Assembly: GCA_905215225.1 (NCBI GenBank)
Contig: CAJMPM010000039.1
Coordinates: 1 to 10,154, forward strand
Direction of reading: 5' to 3'
DNA: 10,154 nt
Source of the DNA: an uncultured bacterium
Lineage (GTDB): Bacteria; Actinomycetota; Coriobacteriia; Coriobacteriales; Coriobacteriaceae
Every line of letters starts with the position of its first letter. The first letter of the stretch is position 1. The position numbers were made by a program, and so were the translations under genes. Below, piece by piece: positions 6,175 through 10,154 of this stretch. Below the pieces are notes generated by a model that had not been told where the DNA came from, searched no databases, and saw nothing but the letters and a program-made list of their open reading frames with translations.

Positions 6175-6513
6175 TTAGCCCCTCAATCCAGAGAACAGAG
6201 CAAGAGCCTCGCCAAAGCCAGCATCGAGCAGAGCGATGACGACGCCGACGACGATCAGAGAAGCGCAAACAACAACCGAGTAGTTCACGAGCTCCTTCTT
6301 ATCGGGCCACGTGACACGCTTCATCTCGGACTTGACCGAAGCGAAATACTTCTTGGTGCGGGCGAAGAAACCAGGCTTCTCATTCTTCTTGGACTTCGCA
6401 GCCTTCTCGTTCTTCTTGGCAACGGCCTTCTTGGCCTCAACCTTGGAGTTGGCGGCAGCGTTGTTGGCAGGTGCCGGCTGCTGAGCCTTCTTCTTGTTCT
6501 TCTTGTTGGCCAT
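6175..6513 (-). CDS. secE: Preprotein translocase subunit SecE
   Basis: This 112-residue membrane subunit stabilises SecY in the protein-export channel. The conserved amphipathic segment SEMKRVTWPDKKELVNYS (62-79) runs into a single transmembrane helix (~78-98). The N-terminal ~48 residues form a long Lys/Ala/Asn-rich cytosolic extension, as is common in actinobacterial SecE. GGAGG lies 8 bases before the ATG. It stands directly before nusG, as in nearly all bacteria, and follows tRNA-Trp. Confidence 0.96.
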   Translation of the reverse strand: MANKKNKKKAQQPAPANNAAANSKVEAKKAVAKKNEKAAKSKKNEKPGFFARTKKYFASVKSEMKRVTWPDKKELVNYSVVVCASLIVVGVVIALLDAGFGEALALFSGLRG

Positions 6514-6536
6514 TTGGGTTACCTCCGCGCAATGCG

Positions 6537-6566
6537 CTTATACATGAGTAAACCGTAAGCCCCCAA
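6537..6566 (-). promoter_or_regulatory. Possible promoter in front of secE
   Basis: On the - strand TATAAG (6542-6537) resembles a -10 box. TTGGGG (6566-6561) lies 18 bases upstream but matches the -35 consensus only in its first half and falls within the hairpin at 6553-6580. It would give a short leader with a GCGC-AAT-GCGC mini-hairpin next to the secE ribosome-binding site. Read-through from tRNA-Trp is an equally good explanation. Confidence 0.25.
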
Positions 6567-6580
6567 GTGGGAGCTTACGG
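6553..6580 (-). terminator. Hairpin between tRNA-Trp and secE
   Basis: The 8-bp stem CCGTAAGC/GCTTACGG is extended by three C-G pairs after a one-base bulge, around a 5-base loop. On the - strand it is followed by TTTACT, a poor T tract. It could be a partial terminator or a processing signal that frees the 3' end of tRNA-Trp, whose CCA end is only 10 bases upstream. Confidence 0.45.
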
Positions 6581-6589
6581 AATAATGAC

Positions 6590-6665
6590 TGGCACGCCAG
6601 GAAGGACTCGAACCCTCAACACTCGGTTTTGGAGACCGATGCTCTACCAATTGAACTACTGGCGT
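6590..6665 (-). tRNA. tRNA-Trp (CCA anticodon)
   Basis: The - strand folds as a full cloverleaf. The acceptor is ACGCCAG/CTGGCGT, the D arm begins GTTCAATTGGTAGAGC, and the anticodon stem TCGGT/ACCGA surrounds the loop CTCCAAA with anticodon CCA (6632-6630). The T loop is TTCGAGT. The discriminator is G, as expected for tryptophan, and the 3' CCA is encoded (6592-6590). It lies between rpmG and secE, a placement seen in other bacterial lineages. Confidence 0.97.
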
Positions 6666-6678
6666 ATGTGACTAGAGA

Positions 6679-6828
6679 CTAGCGAGTCTCTTTGTGCAGC
6701 GTGTGGTGACGGCACCAGGGGCAATACTTCTTGATCTCCATACGATCAGGCATGGTCGACTTGTTCTTGGTGGTCGTATAGTTGCGGCGCTTGCACTCAG
6801 TGCACGCAAGAGTAACTAGAGTACGCAT
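6679..6828 (-). CDS. rpmG: 50S ribosomal protein L33 (zinc-ribbon form)
   Basis: This 49-residue protein of the large subunit reads MRTLVTLACTECKRRNY at its start and YCPWCRHHTLHKETR at its end. The two CxxC pairs (C9/C12 and C36/C39) mark the zinc-binding form rather than the cysteine-free one, whose expression is often tied to zinc shortage. Length is typical (49-55). The ATG at 6828 has a purine-rich AAAGG about 10 bases upstream. The stop TAG lies 13 bases before the tRNA-Trp gene, and a promoter stands about 45 bases upstream. Confidence 0.95.
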   Translation of the reverse strand: MRTLVTLACTECKRRNYTTTKNKSTMPDRMEIKKYCPWCRHHTLHKETR

Positions 6829-6873
6829 GTATCCTGAACCTTTCATTTCCGCCCCGTACGGGCACGAGTTGGT

Positions 6874-6913
6874 ACTTTATCAGCTCTACGTAAGTGCTGT
6901 CAATGAAAACCTC
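6874..6913 (-). promoter_or_regulatory. Promoter of the rpmG-trnW-secE unit
   Basis: On the - strand a perfect -35 box TTGACA (6903-6898) is followed after 18 bases by TAAAGT (6879-6874), a 4/6 match to the -10 consensus. The block GAGGTTTTCATTGACAGC (6913-6896) is identical in 17 of 18 bases to that of the tRNA-tuf promoter. The short leader carries the perfect palindrome CCCGTACGGG (6853-6862). The remainder of the gap up to the tuf terminator holds one 6-bp hairpin (6991-6996/7006-7011) and no gene that I can support. Confidence 0.7.
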
Positions 6914-7047
6914 GAATCAATTGGTTCTCGCTGGATCCATTCATATTTGGAACACATCAATGAAGCCAGCGAGATCTAATCGATCCCTCACGCTCGGCCT
7001 AAGTGCGAGCGAAGCGCAATCGACAGGCAATAAACCCTGCGTAGAAA

Positions 7048-7078
7048 AGAACCCGGCACGCTAAAAGTGCCGGGTTCT
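7048..7078 (-). terminator. Rho-independent terminator of tuf
   Basis: The perfect 12-bp stem AGAACCCGGCAC/GTGCCGGGTTCT with a 7-base loop is followed on the - strand by TTTTCT. It lies 27 bases beyond the tuf stop and separates tuf from the rpmG unit. Confidence 0.88.
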
Positions 7079-7105
7079 CTAAGTCAGCTATATCAAAGAG
7101 CTAAT

Positions 7106-8296
7106 TTACTCAATGATCGTGGAGACGATGCCCGAACCGACGGTGTGGCCACCCTCGCGGATAGCGAAGCGCAGGCCCTCCTCCATGGCGATCGGGTGAA
7201 TGAGGTCGCCCTCGATGGTGATGTGGTCACCAGGCATAGCCATCTCGGTGCCCTCGGGCAGCTTGACCGTACCGGTAACGTCGGTGGTACGGAAGTAGAA
7301 CTGAGGACGATAACCATCGAAGAACGGGGTGTGACGGCCGCCCTCGTCCTTGGTCAGAACGTAGATCTCGCCGGTGAACTTGGTGTGCGGGGTAACCGAA
7401 CCGGGCTTGCAGAGAACCTGGCCGCGCTCGATGTCCTCGCGCTTGATGCCGCGGAGCAGCAGACCGACGTTGTCGCCAGCCTCGCAGAAGTCCATGGACT
7501 TACGGAACATCTCGATACCGGTAACGACGGTGTTCTGGGTATCCTTGATGCCGACGATCTCGACGGGCTCGTTGAGCTTGAGCTCACCGCGCTCGACACG
7601 GCCGGTAGCAACGGTACCACGGCCGGAGATGGTCATAACGTCCTCAACGGCCATCAGGAAGGGGAGGTCGTTGTTACGAGCAGGCGTCGGGATGTACTCG
7701 TCGACGGCCTTCATGAGCTCGCGGATGGCGTCCATCCACTTGGCGTCGCCCTCGAGAGCGCCCAGAGCGGAACCACGGATGACGGGGATGTCGTCGCCGG
7801 GGAAATCGTACTCGGAGAGGAGCTCACGGGTCTCCATCTCGACGAGGTCGATGAGCTCGTCATCGTCGACCATATCGCACTTGTTCAGGAAGACGACAAT
7901 GTAGGGAACGCCGACCTGACGGGCGAGCAGGGTGTGCTCGCGAGTCTGAGCCATGGGGCCGTCGGTAGCAGCGATGACCAGGATAGCGCCGTCCATCTGA
8001 GCAGCACCGGTGATCATGTTCTTGACGTAGTCAGCGTGGCCCGGGCAGTCAACGTGAGCGTAGTGACGGGCAGCGGTCTCGTACTCAACGTGGGAGACGG
8101 AGATCGTGATGCCGCGCTCGCGCTCCTCGGGAGCCTTGTCGATGTTCTCGAACGCAGTGAAGTCAGCCTTGCAGCCCTCGGTCTCGGAGAGAACCTTGGT
8201 GATGGCAGCGGTCAGCGTGGTCTTGCCGTGGTCGACGTGACCAATGGTGCCGATGTTAACATGCGGCTTAGTGCGCTCAAACTTCTCTTTGGCCAT
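7106..8296 (-). CDS. tuf: Translation elongation factor EF-Tu
   Basis: This 396-residue GTPase delivers aminoacyl-tRNA to the ribosomal A site. All nucleotide-binding motifs are present: GHVDHGKT (19-26), RGITI (62-66), DCPGH (84-88, including the catalytic histidine) and NKCD (139-142). The beta-barrel domain 2 starts near PFLMAVEDVMTISGRG and domain 3 ends in VGSGIVSTIIE. Length equals the usual 393-397. The start at 8296 (MAKEKFERTKPHVN) has GAGGAGG 5 bases upstream. An in-frame extension to 8365 runs through the untranslated leader and is rejected. The leader contains GTCCC/GGGAC (8319-8333), which can fold in two alternative ways. tuf follows three tRNA genes. Confidence 0.98.
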   Translation of the reverse strand: MAKEKFERTKPHVNIGTIGHVDHGKTTLTAAITKVLSETEGCKADFTAFENIDKAPEERERGITISVSHVEYETAARHYAHVDCPGHADYVKNMITGAAQMDGAILVIAATDGPMAQTREHTLLARQVGVPYIVVFLNKCDMVDDDELIDLVEMETRELLSEYDFPGDDIPVIRGSALGALEGDAKWMDAIRELMKAVDEYIPTPARNNDLPFLMAVEDVMTISGRGTVATGRVERGELKLNEPVEIVGIKDTQNTVVTGIEMFRKSMDFCEAGDNVGLLLRGIKREDIERGQVLCKPGSVTPHTKFTGEIYVLTKDEGGRHTPFFDGYRPQFYFRTTDVTGTVKLPEGTEMAMPGDHITIEGDLIHPIAMEEGLRFAIREGGHTVGSGIVSTIIE

Positions 8297-8339
8297 AAAG
8301 CCCTCCTCTAAACAGGTCGTCCCCGGACGGGACTTTGCC

Positions 8340-8348
8340 TTTATACCA
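8340..8348 (-). promoter_or_regulatory. Possible extended -10 promoter of tuf
   Basis: On the - strand TGGTATAAA combines a TG-n extension with a 5/6 match to TATAAT, about 45 bases before the tuf start codon. No -35 box is visible 17-18 bases upstream. It would give tuf its own transcript, independent of the tRNA genes. Confidence 0.3.
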
Positions 8349-8350
8349 TA

Positions 8351-8381
8351 GTGGCCTCTCAACATACTATTGAGAAGCCAC
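8351..8381 (-). other. Hairpin between tRNA-Met and tuf
   Basis: A 12-bp stem with one mismatch (8351-8362 with 8370-8381) surrounds a 7-base loop. No T tract follows in either direction. It lies 12 bases after the tRNA-Met CCA end, so it may direct cleavage of the tRNA-mRNA transcript, or protect the 5' end of the tuf message after tRNA processing. Confidence 0.45.
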
Positions 8382-8392
8382 CGTGTTACCTA

Positions 8393-8469
8393 TGGTAGCG
8401 GTGACTGGATTCGAACCAGTGACGCCACGGGTATGAACCGTGTGCTCTAACCAACTGAGCTACACCGCC
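8393..8469 (-). tRNA. tRNA-Met (CAT anticodon), elongator type
   Basis: The cloverleaf is clear on the - strand: acceptor GGCGGTG/CACCGCT (first pair G-U), D arm GCTCAGTTGGTTAGAGC, anticodon stem CACGG/CCGTG with loop TTCATAC, T arm CTGG-TTCGAAT-CCAG, discriminator A and encoded CCA. The anticodon stem lacks the three G-C pairs of initiator tRNAs and the first acceptor pair is not the C/A mismatch, so this is not tRNA-fMet. A tRNA-Ile with a lysidine-modified CAT anticodon cannot be fully excluded. Confidence 0.93.
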
Positions 8470-8472
8470 GGA

Positions 8473-8548
8473 TGGAGCCTGCAACCAGACTTGAACTGGT
8501 GACCTCTTCGTTACCAACGAAGTGCTCTACCGACTGAGCTATACAGGC
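8473..8548 (-). tRNA. tRNA-Thr (GGT anticodon)
   Basis: Cloverleaf on the - strand: acceptor GCCTGTA/TGCAGGC, D arm GCTCAGTCGGTAGAGC, anticodon stem CTTCG/CGAAG with loop TTGGTAA (anticodon GGT), T arm CCAG-TTCAAGT-CTGG, discriminator T and encoded CCA. It reads ACC and ACT codons. It lies 3 bases from tRNA-Met, so all three tRNAs must be cut from one precursor. A tRNA-Thr next to tuf is also found in E. coli (thrT-tufB). Confidence 0.96.
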
Positions 8549-8558
8549 ACTTGACGGG

Positions 8559-8640
8559 TGGGAGCTATAGGATTCGAACCTATGTAGGCAGAGCCAACGG
8601 GTTTACAGCCCGTCCCCATTAACCACTCGGGCAAACTCCC
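8559..8640 (-). tRNA. tRNA-Tyr (GTA anticodon)
   Basis: This is an 82-base class II tRNA with a long variable arm (TGGCTCTGCCTA). Acceptor is GGGAGTT/AGCTCCC, the anticodon stem ACGGG/CCCGT has loop CTGTAAA with anticodon GTA, the T loop is TTCGAAT and the discriminator is A. The next bases are CCC rather than CCA, so unlike the other three tRNAs here its CCA end must be completed by CCA-adding enzyme. It is the first gene of the tRNA-tuf unit, about 56 bases after the predicted transcription start. Confidence 0.96.
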
Positions 8641-8702
8641 AATCGTTCAAGTATCCGCAGGTTCTTTGGTCTTTTGGACCGCCGCCCCCGCGAACGAAAA
8701 AG

Positions 8703-8742
8703 ATAATACGATGCAACCTTGGGGGCTGTCAACGAAAACCTC
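8703..8742 (-). promoter_or_regulatory. Strong promoter of the tRNA-Tyr/Thr/Met-tuf unit
   Basis: On the - strand TTGACA (8732-8727) and TATTAT (8708-8703) are spaced by 18 bases, a near-consensus vegetative promoter. The block GAGGTTTTCGTTGACAGC (8742-8725) repeats that of the rpmG promoter. The predicted leader can pair TCGTTC (8643-8648) with GAACGA (8692-8697) just ahead of tRNA-Tyr. Confidence 0.82.
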
Positions 8743-8947
8743 TAGATACACGGTGCCGGGCGTATCTATATACCTTTGACCTGCTGTTTTGCTGAGTTTG
8801 GATATAGAGGACGGTGGATTTGCATGTAGCGGTGACATTTCCCGAGGGAACACTTTGGCGTAGTGGAGTGAGCCTGCAGAATATTACTTCGATAACGACT
8901 CATTTGCACCTATATATAGGTCGTGATCGGGCTTCCCTGGCTCGACC
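8743..8947. other. Gene-free spacer upstream of the tRNA-tuf promoter
   Basis: I see no supported gene here. Visible items are a 7-bp hairpin TAGATAC/GTATCTA (8743-8749/8762-8768) directly upstream of the promoter block and a perfect 12-base palindrome CCTATATATAGG (8909-8920). A + strand TTGACC (8776-8781) lies 19 bases from GATATA (8801-8806), which would be a weak promoter with no gene behind it. A binding site for a regulator of the tRNA-tuf promoter is possible but unproven. Confidence 0.4.
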
Positions 8948-9090
8948 GAGCGTGGATTTTCTCCCGTTTGAAATCGAGCGTGGATAATCTCCCACTTTTG
9001 GCGTGCCACTGGGCCCAAAGTGGCAGATTATCCACGCTCATTCACTAGGCAGGAGATTTTCCACGCTCGTTCGTCCGATAATCCACGCTC
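8948..9090. repeat. Five-copy GAGCGTGGA repeat cluster with nested palindromes
   Basis: The motif GAGCGTGGATWWTCTCCC occurs twice forward (8948-8965, 8976-8993) and three times reversed (9022-9039, 9051-9068, 9075-9090, with variation in the last half). The GAGCGTGGA part is identical in all five. Forward copies face reverse copies, so the cluster can fold as a set of nested stems. No open reading frame of note crosses it. Copy spacing is irregular (10 to 28 bases), which argues against a CRISPR array. Confidence 0.8.
8976..9039. repeat. Central 23-bp inverted repeat of the GAGCGTGGA cluster
   Basis: The second and third motif copies extend into each other as a 23-bp stem with a single C-C mismatch (8976-8998 with 9017-9039). 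The 18-base loop begins with a smaller palindrome, TGGCGTGCCA (8999-9008). In DNA it could extrude as a cruciform; in RNA it would be a very stable hairpin on either strand. Confidence 0.8.
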
Positions 9091-9122
9091 GACCAGGATA
9101 ACTGGGACCGGTCCGCCCTTTG

Positions 9123-9177
9123 TCTCGATCTGTAACATTTAGAGAACATTTTCTCCCCTATCTGTTACAGATCGAGA
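9123..9177. repeat. TGTAACA/TGTTACA inverted-repeat element, copy 1
   Basis: A perfect 15-bp inverted repeat (TCTCGATCTGTAACA at 9123-9137, TGTTACAGATCGAGA at 9163-9177) encloses a 25-base spacer containing GAACATTTTCTCCCCT. The same plan recurs 24 bases further on. Confidence 0.8.
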
Positions 9178-9201
9178 TGTTTCGCAGAGACCCTGGCTTA
9201 C

Positions 9202-9258
9202 GTCTCATTCTGTAACAGTACGAACGGTTTTCCGCCCCTTCGTGTTACAGATCGAGAC
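9202..9258. repeat. TGTAACA/TGTTACA inverted-repeat element, copy 2
   Basis: Arms at 9202-9217 and 9243-9258 pair in 14 of 16 positions. The spacer is again exactly 25 bases and contains GAACGGTTTTCCGCCCCT, similar to copy 1. The element ends 6 bases past the stop of the right-hand gene, so it may also end that transcript, though no clear T tract follows on the - strand. Confidence 0.78.
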
Positions 9259-9264
9259 ATTTAT

Positions 9265-10154
9265 CTATTCTCGCCTTACATCCACGACATCTGCCCAGTC
9301 AATAACGTTGTAGTCATCATCGCTTCGCCAGACGACACACTTGGGTCGTGAATCCGCTTGGGCCGCATCGTCCCTCGCCGCTTGTGGACGACTCGCAAAG
9401 AAGCGCCCAAGCTCAGCTCGCGGCAAGATAATCCCTTGCACGCTCCCGCCACCCGCAAGACACACACGCGCCCAGCGACCAGCCTTTTCATATAAGAGCC
9501 AATTGGCAACCTGCGAAGATCCGCCCTCAGGCACTTTATCCCCTGGAATATCAGGAACAAACATGGGGTCGACCTCCTTCAGTTGAGCAAAGCCCATCCC
9601 CTCCAAACGCGAACCAAGTTTTTCCTTAGCGTAACCGCTCAGCTCGCGCTTGATCATGCCTGCAATACGCCGGGCCGTCCTACCATGGGGATCAAACCGG
9701 CTGCATCCGCGCTCATAGGCAGCCAGCGCATCCATAAGCACGTAGACCTCGCTCAAATTGAGCGGCAGCGCCAGCGGGTGTACCGAGGACCTGAATTCGC
9801 CGCGATACCCAAACTCCTCGGCCACGCACATGCCGCCGATACGCACGCCATCGCGAATCCTGGCACGGCGCTCCCCCACCGCGTTCTTGCTGCACAGCAA
9901 AACGTTATAGGCGATGTCTTCCTGCGAGCGCTCTTCGTGGGAAACGGTGAGCATAATCAAGTCCGCCTCTTCACCGCCAATAAAGGAATCCTTGAGTTCG
10001 TAGCCCTTCATGCCTTTGTTAGACGGCTCAGCTGCAAGCAGCGCAAAAAGCTCGTGCACCTGATGGTAGAGCGCTAGGCGTCCCTCCAAATATGGACCAT
10101 CGGGTCCATTTGCATACGCCTTGATATGCATCCGCAAGGCCCCCGTGTCGACGG
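9265..10154 (-). CDS. Protein of unknown function, possibly 5'-partial
   Basis: The open frame continues to the window edge without a stop, so the true start may lie outside. Inside the window, ATG at 10131 (MHIKAYANGPDG) and TTG at 10137 are candidate starts, with only a poor G-rich stretch ahead. About 290 residues are visible, without signal peptide or membrane helix. A mixed N-terminal region is followed by a helical stretch around LPLNLSEVYVLMDALAAYE and GRTARRIAGMIKRELSGYAKEKL. The C-terminal ~90 residues have alternating short strands (RWARVCLAGGGSVQGIILP, then DDDYNVIDWADVVDVRRE), which would suit a small Sm- or SH3-like barrel as in WYL-type regulators. The WYL motif itself is not visible. 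I do not recognise the family. Codon use matches its neighbours, so it appears to be a genuine native gene. Confidence 0.75.
   Translation of the reverse strand, partial: VDTGALRMHIKAYANGPDGPYLEGRLALYHQVHELFALLAAEPSNKGMKGYELKDSFIGGEEADLIMLTVSHEERSQEDIAYNVLLCSKNAVGERRARIRDGVRIGGMCVAEEFGYRGEFRSSVHPLALPLNLSEVYVLMDALAAYERGCSRFDPHGRTARRIAGMIKRELSGYAKEKLGSRLEGMGFAQLKEVDPMFVPDIPGDKVPEGGSSQVANWLLYEKAGRWARVCLAGGGSVQGIILPRAELGRFFASRPQAARDDAAQADSRPKCVVWRSDDDYNVIDWADVVDVRRE

Noticed and set aside
6782..6979. 65-codon + strand frame
   Set aside because: Antisense to rpmG and its promoter, with no start signal.
7067..8311. 414-codon + strand open frame opposite tuf
   Set aside because: Mirror of the biased codon use of tuf. 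The composition (Leu, Asp, Val, Gly) is typical of antisense frames, and it begins inside the tuf terminator.
8393..8469. Initiator tRNA-fMet
   Set aside because: It lacks the three consecutive G-C pairs in the anticodon stem and the unpaired first acceptor position.
8776..8806. + strand promoter TTGACC-N19-GATATA
   Set aside because: The spacing is too long, the -10 box is weak, and no gene lies downstream on that strand.
8647..8853. 68-codon - strand frame upstream of tRNA-Tyr
   Set aside because: It covers the strong tRNA-tuf promoter and leader, and has no start signal or protein features.
8948..9258. CRISPR array
   Set aside because: Repeats alternate in orientation, spacing is irregular, spacers are too short, and no cas genes are visible.
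9583..10077. 164-codon + strand frame opposite the unknown gene
   Set aside because: Shadow frame with unlike composition; the - strand frame is longer and has coherent protein-like sequence.

Overview
The window looks like part of the chromosome of a high-GC Gram-positive bacterium of the class Coriobacteriia, most like Collinsella. This rests on my recognition of the proteins (an actinobacterial-type EF-Tu, L33, NusG and SecE), on strong G/C preference at third codon positions, and on the style of the intergenic repeats. No database search was possible, so the genus is an inference.

Left part (1-3973, + strand). The window opens in the decayed 3' end of an ABC-transporter ATPase gene with an in-frame stop. 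Two hairpins with a GGGACAG-type loop follow. Next come a 63-residue secreted leader-type peptide whose end overlaps the start of an MscS-family mechanosensitive channel, and then a third hairpin sitting on the mscS stop codon. A two-gene unit follows, joined by an ATGA overlap: a cytoplasmic BMP-family protein with a ParB-like N-terminal part, and a metallophosphoesterase.

Middle (3974-4260). The space between the convergent genes holds a large imperfect palindrome, a fourth GGGACAGG-type hairpin in opposite orientation, and the terminator of the ribosomal operon.

Centre (4261-8742, - strand). This is the translation and transcription core cluster. In transcription order it reads: strong promoter, tRNA-Tyr, tRNA-Thr, tRNA-Met, tuf, terminator, second promoter, rpmG (49 residues), tRNA-Trp, hairpin, secE, nusG, rplK, rplA, terminator. 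The promoters of the tRNA-tuf unit and the rpmG unit share an almost identical 18-base upstream/-35 block. The usual partners rplJ and rplL do not follow rplA.

Right part (8743-10154). A stretch of about 520 bases without a convincing gene holds two further repeat families: five copies of a GAGCGTGGA motif arranged as nested palindromes, and two tandem copies of a hairpin with TGTAACA/TGTTACA arms. A protein gene of unknown function follows on the - strand and runs off, or nearly reaches, the window edge.

The centre is housekeeping. The least ordinary material is the dense set of four intergenic repeat types, the shared promoter block, and the coupled BMP-like/metallophosphoesterase pair.
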